In this document: positions 26,412-34,758 of the stretch, one piece after another
Position numbering within the stretch: the first letter of the stretch is position 1
How the letters are laid out: each line of letters opens with the position of its first letter
Origin: Sphaerobacter sp.
GTDB taxonomy: Bacteria; Chloroflexota; Chloroflexia; Thermomicrobiales; Thermomicrobiaceae
Assembly: GCA_029961075.1 (NCBI GenBank)
Contig: JASBVL010000106.1
Coordinates: 1 to 64,000 of the forward strand
DNA: 64,000 nt
Direction of reading: 5' to 3'
Translations under genes and position numbers: made by a program
Notes under the pieces: model-generated
Seen by the model: the letters and a program-made list of their open reading frames with translations, nothing else
Told to the model about the DNA's origin: nothing
The model's database searches: none

Positions 26412-27170
26412 CTACCGGGAGCGGGAGAAGCGGCCGATGAGGAACGGCCCCCACGCCGAGAGGGGCGGGAGCGCACCCTCCAGGCGGAGCTGCCAGACGC
26501 GCACGAGCGCCTCGAGCACGATATCGACCGACATCTTGGACTGGCCGGCGCGGCGCTCTTCGAAGAGGATCGGCACCTCGGCGATGCGGAATCCGGCCCG
26601 GTGGGCGCGGTAGGTCAGCTCGATCTGGAAGGCATAGCCGGTTGACTGGATGGCGTCGAGGTCGAGCGACTCCAGGACCCGGCGGCGGAAACACTTGAAG
26701 CCGCCGGTCAGGTCGCGGTAGCGGACGCCGAGGATGAGCCGGGCGTAGGTCGAGCCGCCCTTGCTGATGAACCGGCGCAGCGGCGACCAGTTCACCGTGC
26801 CGCCGCCGGGCACGTAGCGGGAACCCAGCACCAGGTCGGCATCCTGCGCGGCTTCCACGAGCCGGGGGAGCGTCTCCGGATCGTGGGAGAAATCGGCGTC
26901 CATCTCACAGACCAGGTCGTAGTCGCGGGCCAGGGCCCAGCGGAAGCCGGCGATGTAGGCCGTGCCGAGACCGAGCTTGCGCGGGCGTGAGAGGAGGAAG
27001 ACCCGGCCGGGGTAGGCCTCGGCGATCTCGGTGACGAGATCCGCGGTGCCGTCGGGCGAGCTGTCGTCCACGACGAGGACGTGGAAGCGCGGGTCGGCGA
27101 GGATCTTGGGGAGGAGCGCCGCGAGGTTGTCCCGCTCGTTGTAGGTCGGCATGACGACGAGGCACCGCAT
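26412..27170 (-). CDS. Dolichol-phosphate-mannose-synthase-like GT2 glycosyltransferase
   Basis: 252 aa from ATG 27170. GT-A fold: VVMPTYNERDNLAALL at the N-terminus, VVDDSSPDGTADL (nucleotide binding), CEMDADFSHDPE (DxD-type metal motif) and the DPM1-typical GSRYVPGG and RDLTGGFKCFRR. It lacks the C-terminal membrane helices of Dpm1 from yeast, like human/archaeal soluble types. It transfers a sugar from a nucleotide donor to a polyprenyl phosphate for envelope glycan synthesis. The ribosome binding site is weak; an upstream start within 27278 is possible. Confidence 0.9.
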   Translation of the reverse strand: MRCLVVMPTYNERDNLAALLPKILADPRFHVLVVDDSSPDGTADLVTEIAEAYPGRVFLLSRPRKLGLGTAYIAGFRWALARDYDLVCEMDADFSHDPETLPRLVEAAQDADLVLGSRYVPGGGTVNWSPLRRFISKGGSTYARLILGVRYRDLTGGFKCFRRRVLESLDLDAIQSTGYAFQIELTYRAHRAGFRIAEVPILFEERRAGQSKMSVDIVLEALVRVWQLRLEGALPPLSAWGPFLIGRFSRSR

Positions 27171-27374
27171 GGCCGTCCGGCGACGTGTCCGTTGAGTGCT
27201 CAACTGGACAACAACCCTTTCGCTTCGACCTGGCATGCAGCACCTGCGTGCAGCCAATCGGGCACGGCACCGAGACACGAAACGGAGTACACCCGCAAGT
27301 GCGCTGCCACACGCAGGTTGGTCATGGGCGGATGACGGACTACCGCTCGGGCTGCCTCCATGCCGATGCGGTAA

Positions 27375-27557
27375 TCACCTGCTGGCCTGCCGCCCGGCGC
27401 GGTCGCCCACGACGCCGCTCCCGGCCATGATCGGGGTGACGCGGCGCATCCCGGGGAGGCTGCCCGTGCTCCGCGGGGTAGGCACTACCAGGACGATGCC
27501 GACCAGACCAACGGAGGCGACCGCCCCGATCGGTTGCAGGAGCTCACCGTCGAGCAT
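27375..27557 (-). CDS. Candidate small membrane protein, 60 aa
   Basis: ATG 27557 sits 4-5 bases after GAGGAGC. The product starts MLDGELLQP, has one hydrophobic stretch (IGAVASVGLVGIVLVVP, about residues 10-26) and a basic tail. It lies in a 560-base gap between the GT2 gene and the divergent RidA gene. No family is recognised; the RBS and the single membrane segment are the only support. Confidence 0.35.
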   Translation of the reverse strand: MLDGELLQPIGAVASVGLVGIVLVVPTPRSTGSLPGMRRVTPIMAGSGVVGDRAGRQASR

Positions 27558-27653
27558 CGCCGCTCCTCGGTGGATCCGCAGCGGCACACGGTGAACGGTG
27601 CCGCTGCGGAGTATACCCAACGCGCTCGCGCCGTGTGGGCCATGGGCCTGGCG

Positions 27654-27683
27654 TTGACAGCGCGAATCGCGCTCCCATACCAT
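27654..27683 (+). promoter_or_regulatory. Sigma-70-type promoter for the RidA-family gene
   Basis: A consensus -35 TTGACA (27654-27659) and a -10-like TACCAT (27678-27683) are separated by 18 bases, 51 bases before the start codon at 27735. Confidence 0.6.
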
Positions 27684-27734
27684 CCGCGCGGATGCATGTG
27701 CGGGCGCCGCCAGGCCAAGCGGAAGGTGGGTTGT

Positions 27735-28193
27735 ATGAAGGTTGAGGCCCGACTCCAGGAGTTAGGCATTGAGTTGCCCCCGGTGCCGTCCCCGGCCGGA
27801 AACTACGTGCATGCGGTGCGGTCGGGCAACCTGCTCTTCCTGTCCGGGAAGGGACCGTTCAACCCGGATGGGTCCACGCCGATCGGCAAGGTGGGGCGGG
27901 ACTACACGACGGAGGAGGCCTACCAGCACGCACGGTCGGTTGGTCTGACCCTGATCGCGGTGATGAAGGACGCCCTGGGCGACCTGGACCGTGTCAAGCG
28001 GGTGGTCAAGGTGCTGGGGATGGTCAACGCCGTGCCCGACTTTGGGGAGCAGCCGCAGGTGATCAATGGCTGCTCCGACCTCTTCGTCGAGGTGTTCGGC
28101 GAGGCCGGTCGCCACGCGCGGTCCGCGGTGGGGATGGGCTCCCTGCCGATGGGGATCACGGTGGAGATCGAGGCGATCGTCGAGGTCGAGTAG
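27735..28193 (+). CDS. RidA/YjgF-family protein
   Basis: 152 aa from ATG 27735 (GGAAGGTGG upstream). It belongs to the long RidA-like subgroup: RLQELGIELPPVPSPAGNYV at the N-terminus, LFLSGKGPFNPDG, and a C-terminal GRHARSAVGMGSLPMGITVEIEAIVEV, where the RSAVG/A arginine is the carboxylate-binding residue of RidA proteins. Archetypal RidA hydrolyses reactive enamine/imine intermediates from PLP enzymes; this subgroup is less characterised. It is monocistronic, with a good promoter and a strong terminator. Confidence 0.9.
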   Translation: MKVEARLQELGIELPPVPSPAGNYVHAVRSGNLLFLSGKGPFNPDGSTPIGKVGRDYTTEEAYQHARSVGLTLIAVMKDALGDLDRVKRVVKVLGMVNAVPDFGEQPQVINGCSDLFVEVFGEAGRHARSAVGMGSLPMGITVEIEAIVEVE

Positions 28194-28240
28194 CCCCCGT
28201 CCGCGCGGCGGCGCACCTGCCGATCAGACCGCGCGAGCTC

Positions 28241-28279
28241 ACCGGGTCCGTCGCTCCCGTCGCGAGCGACGGACCCGGT
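28241..28279. terminator. Bidirectional terminator hairpin between convergent genes
   Basis: Perfect 16-bp arms ACCGGGTCCGTCGCTC (28241-28256) and its complement (28264-28279) with a 7-base loop, between the RidA stop (28193, plus) and the sugar dehydrogenase stop (28300, minus). There is no strong T tract in either direction. Confidence 0.75.
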
Positions 28280-28299
28280 CGTCTTGGGATGCGGCGTCA

Positions 28300-29553
28300 T
28301 CAGGGCTGCGGGACGATGCGCAGGATGCGGTCGTCGTCCGGGGCCGGGTCGCCGCGCCCATCCCGATTGTTGGTGAGGATGTACAGGTAGCCGTCCGGCC
28401 CCTCGACCACGTTGCGCAGGCGGCCGAGGTCGCCGGAGATGATTGCCTCCAGGGGCGGCGGGTTGCCGCCGGCCGGGATGTTCAGCCACCAAAGCGCCTC
28501 CCCGCGCAGCGAGGCGAAGAGCAGGCTGCCGGTCCACTGAGGGAAGGTGCCGCCCTGGACGAAGGTGGCACCCGCCGGTGCCCAGGTGGCGTCGCCGCTC
28601 TCGATCACGGGGGGCGTGTACCCGTTCTGCGGGCCTTCGTTCCCGACCATGTCCGGCCAGCCGTAGTTGGCTCTGGGCTGGATCAGGTTCACTTCGTCGT
28701 GCGCCGCGGGGCCGTGCTCGGTGGCGTAGAGCGTGTTCGTGCCCGGCTGCCAGGCCAGCCCCTCCGGGTTGCGGTGGCCGTAGGAGTAGATCGGCGAGCC
28801 GGGGAAGGGGTTGTCCGCCGGGACGGAGCCGTCCGGGTTGAGCCGGAGGATCTTGCCCGCCAGGGAGTTCAGGTCCTGCGCCAGGTCCTCCTGGCTGGCA
28901 TCGCCGGCCGTGATGTAGAGCTTGCCATCCGGCCCGAATGCGATGCGCCCGCCGTCATGGATCTCGGCACCCGGGATGCCGTCCAGGATGACGACCGGGT
29001 CGACGAGCGTATTGCCGGCTTCGGTGTAGCGCACGACCCGGTTCGCCAGCCCGCCGCCGGTGGCGTAGGTATAGTACAGGTAGAGCCAGTGATTGTTGGC
29101 GAAGTCAGGGTCGAGCGCCATGCCGAGCAGACCGCCTTCGCCAGCGTGCGCGACTTCGGCGATGGTCGCCACCGGCTCGGGCCGGAGCTGCCCGTTCTCG
29201 ATCACGCGCACGCGCCCGCGTCGCTCGGTGACGAAGATGCGGCCGTCCGGAAGGAAGCGCAGCTCCCAGGGGATCTCCAGCCCGGCGACGAAGGTCTCGA
29301 CCGCGTAGGCCACCTGCGCGGGGCGCGGCGGCTCGGTCGTCGGCGTGCCGCTTTCGGTCGGGCCGGCCAGGATGTTGGGTGCCGCCGGCTGGCTCGTGCT
29401 CGCGGCCGCGCCGGTGGATGCTGACTGCGATGGGTCTGCGAGTCCGGGCGCGGCACCTGCTTCGCAGGCGGCAGCGCCCACCGCGAGCAACAGCGCGGCG
29501 GCGAGGAGGCGGAGGTACATCGTCCGCCATCTGCCCAGGGCCGCATGGTTCAT
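28300..29553 (-). CDS. PQQ-dependent sugar dehydrogenase-like secreted lipoprotein (GSDH family)
   Basis: 417 aa from ATG 29553 (GGGAGGGA upstream). A signal peptide (LRLLAAALLLAVGAAAC) ends in a probable lipidated Cys, followed by a Ser/Ala/Pro/Thr-rich spacer. The six-bladed propeller of the glucose/sorbosone dehydrogenase family shows IPWELRFLPDGRIFVTERRGRV, GEGGLLGMALDPDF, HDGGRIAFGPDGKLYIT and SYGHRNPEGLAW. Family members oxidise aldoses with PQQ at the cell surface; many homologues are not biochemically characterised, so the substrate is open. It is downstream of the M20 gene but separated from it by a strong hairpin. Confidence 0.88.
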   Translation of the reverse strand: MNHAALGRWRTMYLRLLAAALLLAVGAAACEAGAAPGLADPSQSASTGAAASTSQPAAPNILAGPTESGTPTTEPPRPAQVAYAVETFVAGLEIPWELRFLPDGRIFVTERRGRVRVIENGQLRPEPVATIAEVAHAGEGGLLGMALDPDFANNHWLYLYYTYATGGGLANRVVRYTEAGNTLVDPVVILDGIPGAEIHDGGRIAFGPDGKLYITAGDASQEDLAQDLNSLAGKILRLNPDGSVPADNPFPGSPIYSYGHRNPEGLAWQPGTNTLYATEHGPAAHDEVNLIQPRANYGWPDMVGNEGPQNGYTPPVIESGDATWAPAGATFVQGGTFPQWTGSLLFASLRGEALWWLNIPAGGNPPPLEAIISGDLGRLRNVVEGPDGYLYILTNNRDGRGDPAPDDDRILRIVPQP

Positions 29554-29609
29554 GTCTTCCCTCCCACCTGCGGAAAGGATGCCCCGCGGCACACTGGAGC
29601 GTGGACGGA

Positions 29610-29658
29610 TGAGCCGTGCGAGGTATCCCTCGTTGAGCGCGAGACCTCGCACGGCTCA
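29610..29658 (-). terminator. 15-bp hairpin between M20 and sugar dehydrogenase genes
   Basis: Perfect arms TGAGCCGTGCGAGGT (29610-29624) and ACCTCGCACGGCTCA (29644-29658), with a 19-base loop that contains a second small CTCG/CGAG stem. It lies 55 bases after the minus-strand M20 stop at 29713. A terminator is likely; no T tract follows. Confidence 0.65.
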
Positions 29659-29712
29659 GCACGAACGATGCCCAAGCCGCGCCCGGCGGCACGGAGCCGG
29701 GCGCGGTGCGTT

Positions 29713-30978
29713 CTAGGAGTCGGCCCCGCTCTCCAGGTAGCGGAGTGCCGCGGCGGCCATGATGCGCACCCCCACCGCCAGGGCGTCCTCGTCGGCGTCG
29801 AACCGCGGGTGGTGGGGTGGGTAGACAATGCCGCGCTCGGGGTTGGCCACACCGAGGCTGAACATGCAGGTCGGCACCCGCTCGGCAATGAAGGCCATGT
29901 CCTCGCCCGCCATGATCGGCGGGCGGTCGAAGACATTGTCGGCGCCCACGATCTCCGATGCGGCTGCCCGAACGATCGCGGTCAGCGCCGGGTCGTTGTG
30001 CATCGCCGGATACCCGCGCAGGTACGTCACCTGCGCCTCGGCGCGCATGGCCGCCGCCACACCGGTGGCGATCTCGCCGATGCGCCGCTCGATATGGTCG
30101 CGGACTGCCGGCGAGTAGGTGCGCACGGTGCCTTCGAGGACCGCGGAGTCGGGGATCACGTTGTTGGCCGTGCCGGCGACGAGCTTGCCGAAGGTGACGA
30201 CGGCGGCTTCGAGCGGGTCGACCTCGCGGCTCACGATGGTCTGGAGCGCGACGAGGATGTGGGCCGCAACGACCGTCGCGTCGACCGCCGCATGCGGGCG
30301 CGCGGCGTGGCCGCCGACGCCCTTCACGACGATCTTCACGGTGTCGGCCGCGGCGGTGGTGGCCCCGGGGCTCACCCCGATCTGCCCGGCGCGGTAGTCG
30401 ACCGCGACGTGGAGGGCGATGGCGGCGTCGACCGGCGGGTTGTCCAGCACGCCGTCCTGGATCATGGCCGCGGCGCCGCCCGGGCCCTCCTCGGCCGGCT
30501 GGAACATCAGCTTCACGGTCCCGTCGAACTGGTTGCGCAGCCCATGTAGGACCTCGGCCACGCCCAGCAGGATGGTGGTATGGACGTCGTGCCCGCAGGC
30601 ATGCATGACCCCGGCACGCGTGGAGCGGTAGGGGACGTCGTTCTGCTCGTCGATCGGCAGGGCGTCCATATCGGCGCGCAGGAGGACGGTCTTGCCGGGT
30701 CGGCGCCCGCGGATCAGCCCGACGACGCCGGTGCCCCCGGTGGTCGACCCCGGCTCAATGCCGGCGGCCGCGAGGGCCTCCCGCGACATGAACAGGGAGC
30801 GGCCGTCCCCACCGACCCCGGTGCGATGCTCGATGCCGAGCTCGCGCAGGTGCCCGGCGACGAGGCGCGCCGTGTTCGTCTCCTGGAGCGACAGCTCGGG
30901 GTTCATGTGGAGGTAGCGGCGGGTCTCGCGCAGCCAGGCGTCGAGCTCAGGGCTCACCTGAATCCGGTCGACACTCAT
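29713..30978 (-). CDS. M20-family metallo-amidohydrolase (peptidase M20D type)
   Basis: 421 aa from ATG 30978, with AAGGAG upstream. It matches N-acyl-amino acid amidohydrolases (hippuricase/IAA-amino acid hydrolase group): RRYLHMNPELSLQE, LLRADMDALPI (metal Asp), MHACGHDVHTTILL (metal His), FQPAEEGPGGAAAMI (catalytic Glu and metal Glu) and PPHHPRFDADEDAL at the C-terminus. A dimerisation domain interrupts the catalytic domain around KIVVKGVGGHAARPH. Cytoplasmic. It releases amino acids from N-acyl conjugates; the natural acyl group is unknown. Confidence 0.92.
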   Translation of the reverse strand: MSVDRIQVSPELDAWLRETRRYLHMNPELSLQETNTARLVAGHLRELGIEHRTGVGGDGRSLFMSREALAAAGIEPGSTTGGTGVVGLIRGRRPGKTVLLRADMDALPIDEQNDVPYRSTRAGVMHACGHDVHTTILLGVAEVLHGLRNQFDGTVKLMFQPAEEGPGGAAAMIQDGVLDNPPVDAAIALHVAVDYRAGQIGVSPGATTAAADTVKIVVKGVGGHAARPHAAVDATVVAAHILVALQTIVSREVDPLEAAVVTFGKLVAGTANNVIPDSAVLEGTVRTYSPAVRDHIERRIGEIATGVAAAMRAEAQVTYLRGYPAMHNDPALTAIVRAAASEIVGADNVFDRPPIMAGEDMAFIAERVPTCMFSLGVANPERGIVYPPHHPRFDADEDALAVGVRIMAAAALRYLESGADS

Positions 30979-31145
30979 CACCAGCGGGCTCCTTCGTGCG
31001 CTCATCATCCGCAGTCATACGTGGCGCGATCATAGCACACGCGCCACGCGGGACGGGCCCGGACCGCGTCGGCGCGCGGGGCGTGATAAGATGAGCGTCG
31101 CGACACGTGGGGGCATCCCCGCAGGTTTGGATGTGACGGACGCAT

Positions 31146-31889
31146 ATGGAGTTCACTCTACTTGCGAGCGTCTTCTCGATCGTTGTCATCGACCTGGTGC
31201 TCAGCGGGGATAACGCCCTCGTGATCGGTATGGCCGCGCACCGCCTGCCGCCACGCCAGCGGCGCTGGGCGATCATCATGGGGGGTGCCGGAGCGATCGG
31301 CCTCCGGATCCTGTTTACCGCGCTGGCGGTCTTCCTGCTGACCGTGCCGCTGCTGCAGGCGGCCGGGGGCCTCATGCTTACCTGGATCGCCTACAAGCTG
31401 CTGCGTGACGAGACGCAGGCCGGGCACCACGTCGAGGCGCAGGACACGCTGATCGACAGCGTGCAGACCATCATCGTTGCCGATGCGGCGATGAGCCTGG
31501 ATAACATCCTGGCGGTGGGGGGCGCCGCGCACGGCAGCGTCGAGTTGCTGCTGTTCGGTCTGGCGCTCTCCATGCCGCTGCTCCTGTTCGGCAGCAGCCT
31601 GATCGCGCGGCTGATGAACCGCGTGCCGTGGCTGATCGTGGTCGGCACGCTGGTGCTGACGGTGACGGCGGCGCGGATGATCGCCGACGACCGCTGGATC
31701 GCGGGCGCGGTACCGGCCTCGCTGCACCTCCCGCTGCTGATTGGCCTTGCGCTCCTGTTGAGCGCGGTGGCCGCCGGGCCGGCGTTCATTGGGTGGCGAC
31801 GGGCGGCGCGCGGTGTCTCCGCGAACGCCGAGGTGGATGGCACGTTGGTGAGCGGTTCGCGCCACGGCGAGTCACATGGCGACGGCTAG
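31146..31889 (+). CDS. TerC-family integral membrane protein (YjbE-type)
   Basis: 247 aa from ATG 31146. About seven hydrophobic segments; the two TerC signature motifs with paired Asp-Asn are SGDNALVIGMAAHRLP (about residue 20) and AAMSLDNILAVGGAAHG (about residue 115). TerC/Alx/YceF-group proteins export Mn2+ or otherwise help metal-loading of secreted proteins; a hydrophilic C-terminal tail of about 25 residues follows the last helix. I looked for a manganese riboswitch in the leader and did not find a convincing one. Confidence 0.9.
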   Translation: MEFTLLASVFSIVVIDLVLSGDNALVIGMAAHRLPPRQRRWAIIMGGAGAIGLRILFTALAVFLLTVPLLQAAGGLMLTWIAYKLLRDETQAGHHVEAQDTLIDSVQTIIVADAAMSLDNILAVGGAAHGSVELLLFGLALSMPLLLFGSSLIARLMNRVPWLIVVGTLVLTVTAARMIADDRWIAGAVPASLHLPLLIGLALLLSAVAAGPAFIGWRRAARGVSANAEVDGTLVSGSRHGESHGDG

Positions 31890-31926
31890 TGCGCAACGGA
31901 CGGGCGGAAGAGGAGCGCCCTGAGAC

Positions 31927-32199
31927 ATGGTCCAGCCTGAAATCACGATCGACGATCTGGATCGCATCTACGTCGTGATTCCCAACGACGCCGGCACCGG
32001 GACGATCAACGTCACGGTTCGCCAGATGACCGACCGCCAGTTCCGCTGGTGGATCAAGGCCAAGGCGGACCACCACGGCGTGCCGATGCTCGTCCCGATG
32101 GGACGAATCGGCTACGAGACGCGCGTGCGCATGCTGAACCGGCTGGTGAAGGCCGGCGTGCGCATCTACATGGTGCCGGTCGGCACGCCGAAGCCGTGA
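31927..32199 (+). CDS. Conserved-looking hypothetical protein, 90 aa
   Basis: ATG 31927 follows AGAGGAGCG. The protein is a small alpha/beta type with EITIDDLDRIYVVIPND and a well-formed amphipathic helix RYETRVRMLNRLVKAG-like segment near the C-terminus (GYETRVRMLNRLVKAGV). No membrane segment or metal motif. It lies 37 bases after the TerC gene and is probably co-transcribed with it. No family is recognised. Confidence 0.75.
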   Translation: MVQPEITIDDLDRIYVVIPNDAGTGTINVTVRQMTDRQFRWWIKAKADHHGVPMLVPMGRIGYETRVRMLNRLVKAGVRIYMVPVGTPKP

Positions 32200-32259
32200 C
32201 GCGCCCCGGACCCGCGTCACCCCCACGTTCCCGCACCGGTCGACCCGCCCCCCCCGGCC

Positions 32260-32314
32260 TGCGTAGTGCGTGCTCCAGCGGCCGCCGGGCAACGCACCGC
32301 GCACGCACTACGCA
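32260..32314. terminator. Heptad-unit hairpin between convergent genes
   Basis: Perfect 14-bp arms TGCGTAGTGCGTGC (32260-32273) and GCACGCACTACGCA (32301-32314) with a 27-base loop. The arms consist of the same GCGTAGT/GCGTGCT units as the heptad arrays elsewhere in the window. It lies between convergent genes (stops at 32199 and 32336) and can terminate both. Confidence 0.7.
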
Positions 32315-32335
32315 CCAGGCGTCACGGGTAACGGC

Positions 32336-33256
32336 TTACCCCTTGAGCAGGTTCCGAATGACGAAGAGCAGGTTGGCCGGGCGCTCGGCCAGGCGGCGCG
32401 TTAAGTAGGGGTACCACTGGGTTCCGTAGGGCACGTACACCCGCACGTTGTAACCCTCCCGTACCAGGCGGAGCTGGAGGTCCCGCCGAATCCCGTAGAG
32501 CATCTGGAACTCGAAGCGCTCGGGGCCGATGCCGTGGCGGCGGGCGTACTCCTTCGCGGCGGCGATCATCTTCTCGTCATGGGTGGCGAACGCCGGGTAG
32601 TTACCCCCTTCGAGCAGGGCCTCCATCTGCCGCCGATAGGCCGCGTCCACCTCCTTCTTGGAGGGGTAGGCCACCATGTCGGACTCGGCGTAGGCGCCCT
32701 TCACCAGGCGCACGCGGATGCCGCGCTCGATGGCGTCGCGCACGTCGCGGTCGGTGCGGTAGAGGTAGGACTGCAGGACGATCCCGACCGTGCCGGGATA
32801 GGCGGCGTGCAGGTCGTAGGCGATGTCGAGGGTGCGCTGGGTGTAGGCGGAACTCTCCATGTCGATGCGCACGAAGTTGCCGTGCGCCCGGGCGCGCTCC
32901 ACGACGGTGGCCGTGTTGCAGCGGGCCAGCTCGTCCGAGATGTCGAGCCCCAGCATGGTGAGCTTGATCGAGATGTTGCTGTTGACGCCGCTCGCGGCGA
33001 TCCGATCAAGGATCTCGCAGTACGCCTCCGTCGCGGCGCGCGCGTCCTCCTCGGAGGTGACGTTCTCGCCGAGCAGGTCAAGCGTGGCGCTGAGACCGGC
33101 GGCGTTGAGCTCGCTGGTCACGGCGATCGCTTCGTCGAGCGTCTCCCCCGCGACGAAGCGCAGCGCGAACCCTTTCGAAACGCCGTTCTGGGTGATGAAG
33201 CGCTCGATGCGCTTGGTCTCTGCCAGCGCCAGCATCCCCCTGCGAAGACTGGGCAT
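32336..33256 (-). CDS. Proline dehydrogenase (monofunctional PutA-type)
   Basis: 306 aa from ATG 33256, preceded by GGGGAGGA. FAD-binding (beta/alpha)8 barrel of the proline dehydrogenase family: LDLLGENVTSEEDA, SIKLTMLGLDIS, VRIDMESSAYTQRTLDI, LQSYLYRTDRDV, RVRLVKGAYAES and the substrate-contacting YNVRVYVPYGTQWYPYLTRRLAERP near the C-terminus. It oxidises proline to pyrroline-5-carboxylate and passes electrons to quinone. The partner P5C dehydrogenase is not in the window. Divergent from the HD phosphohydrolase gene. Confidence 0.95.
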   Translation of the reverse strand: MPSLRRGMLALAETKRIERFITQNGVSKGFALRFVAGETLDEAIAVTSELNAAGLSATLDLLGENVTSEEDARAATEAYCEILDRIAASGVNSNISIKLTMLGLDISDELARCNTATVVERARAHGNFVRIDMESSAYTQRTLDIAYDLHAAYPGTVGIVLQSYLYRTDRDVRDAIERGIRVRLVKGAYAESDMVAYPSKKEVDAAYRRQMEALLEGGNYPAFATHDEKMIAAAKEYARRHGIGPERFEFQMLYGIRRDLQLRLVREGYNVRVYVPYGTQWYPYLTRRLAERPANLLFVIRNLLKG

Positions 33257-33371
33257 CCCTTGTCCTCCCCAGACCAATCTACGCGGCACACTCGTCGCCG
33301 CCCAAACGGGCAGTGTAGCACGAACGAATAGGGTGGTCGGGCGCCGGGGTGAACAAGAACTGATGTTCGGA

Positions 33372-33377
33372 TACAAT
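33372..33377 (+). promoter_or_regulatory. -10 box TACAAT for the HD phosphohydrolase gene
   Basis: GGATACAAT places TACAAT at 33372-33377, 46 bases before the start codon; a TGAACA (33350-33355) 16 bases upstream could be the -35. The same TACAAT box precedes map (36581) and the zinc-ribbon gene (39706). Confidence 0.5.
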
Positions 33378-33422
33378 GCGGTCGCGTCGTTCGGGACGGA
33401 CCGGAAGTGAGGGTGAGGCGAC

Positions 33423-34745
33423 ATGGACGGGCAGGCCGAGCCGCAGTGGGTGACGACGATCCGCGACAGTCTGTACGACCGGATCCCGCTGACCGCCGCG
33501 GCGGTGGCGCTGATCGAGACGCCGGCCTTCCTGCGGCTCGACCGGATCCAGCAGCTCGGCTTCGTCAGCAAGGTCTGGCCGGGGGCAAAGCACTCCCGCT
33601 TCGAGCACTCACTGGGGGTGTTCCATCTCATGCGCCAGGCGGTTGCGGCCGTGCGGCGGGTGGCGGCCAGTGCCGGGCAGCCGATCGACGATGAGACCGC
33701 GCGGACGGCGCTGGCGGCGGCGCTGCTGCACGACGTGGGGCACTACCCGTTCAGCCACGCCATCGAGGAGCTGGGGCCGCCGATTCTCTCGCACGAGGCG
33801 GTGGGGCGGCGGGTCATCGAGGGGAGCGAGGTGGCGGACGTCCTGGTCGAGCACTGGCGCGTCGACCCGCGCCGGGTGGCGAACCTGGTCGATCCGCGGG
33901 AGGACCTCGCGCCGGGCGACCGGCTGCTGCGCGGCCTGCTGAGCGGGGCGCTCGACGTGGACAAGCTGGACTACCTGCCGCGTGACGCCAAGCACTGCAA
34001 CGTGCCGTATGGCGGGGTGGACGCGCCGCGGCTGCTCGATTCCCTGCGCGTGGCCGAGGTGGAGGGACGGGCGCGGATCGTGGTGAGCGACAAGGGCGTC
34101 AGCCCGCTCCACTCGCTCATCACGGCGCGGCAGGAGATGTTCGACAACGTCTACTGGCACCATACCAACCGCGCCTGCATGGCCATGCTCCTGCGCGCGG
34201 TCCAGGACGCGCTCACGGCCGGGGCGCTCACGCCGGAGCAGCTCACCCTCCACGACGACGCCTCGCTGCTGGCCTTGCTCTCGCGTGCGGAGATGCCGGC
34301 GTCGACGCGGGCGCTGGTGGAGGGCCTACGCACCCGGCGGCTGCACAAGCGCGCGATCGAGGTGAGCGCGCGCTCGGTCGATCTCTACCGCTACCTGAAC
34401 GCGCTCTACGCGGACCCGGCGCGCCGGCGCGCGGTGGAGATCGGGATGGCCGAGGCGCTGGCGGCCGACCTTGGCACGCCGGTGGGGTCGCACGAGGTGC
34501 TGATCGACATCCCGAAGCCGGAGCGTTGGCGGACCGATGTCTGGGTGACGTTCGCGCGCCCGCCGTTGGGGCTGCGCCCGCTCATGCCGTGGTCGGAGGT
34601 CGTCGGCCTGAGCGACGACGACCTGAAGCGCTACGAGGAGCACCGGCGGCTCGTCCGCGTGGTCACGACCGAGCGGCTGCGCGAGGAGGTGGCCACGCGG
34701 GCGGACGTGCTCCTGCTCCCGCTGCTGCACGGCGTGCGGGCGTGA
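33423..34745 (+). CDS. HD-superfamily phosphohydrolase (dGTPase/SAMHD1-like)
   Basis: 440 aa from ATG 33423. Metal motifs in order: KHSRFEHSLGVFHL (His), ALLHDVGHYPFSHAIE (HD plus H), and the distal LDVDKLDYLPRDAKH (Asp), which together define the H...HD...D set. N-terminal DRIPLTAAAVALIETPAFLRLDRIQQLG is typical of the YdhJ/SAMHD1-like group rather than RelA/SpoT. Proposed role: hydrolysis of (deoxy)nucleoside triphosphates; not proven from sequence. Convergent with the next small gene (13-base gap). Confidence 0.88.
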   Translation: MDGQAEPQWVTTIRDSLYDRIPLTAAAVALIETPAFLRLDRIQQLGFVSKVWPGAKHSRFEHSLGVFHLMRQAVAAVRRVAASAGQPIDDETARTALAAALLHDVGHYPFSHAIEELGPPILSHEAVGRRVIEGSEVADVLVEHWRVDPRRVANLVDPREDLAPGDRLLRGLLSGALDVDKLDYLPRDAKHCNVPYGGVDAPRLLDSLRVAEVEGRARIVVSDKGVSPLHSLITARQEMFDNVYWHHTNRACMAMLLRAVQDALTAGALTPEQLTLHDDASLLALLSRAEMPASTRALVEGLRTRRLHKRAIEVSARSVDLYRYLNALYADPARRRAVEIGMAEALAADLGTPVGSHEVLIDIPKPERWRTDVWVTFARPPLGLRPLMPWSEVVGLSDDDLKRYEEHRRLVRVVTTERLREEVATRADVLLLPLLHGVRA

Positions 34746-34758
34746 GCGGCGGCAGCGG

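Noticed and set aside
27191-27204. CIRCE-like heat-shock operator
   Set aside because: GTTGAG-TG-CTCAAC shares GAGTGCT with CIRCE, but the 9-bp arms and spacer do not match and no chaperone gene is near.
31025-31145. yybP-ykoY manganese riboswitch before terC
   Set aside because: Only a small GGGGG/CCCC hairpin is present; the conserved junction sequences of this riboswitch are not found.
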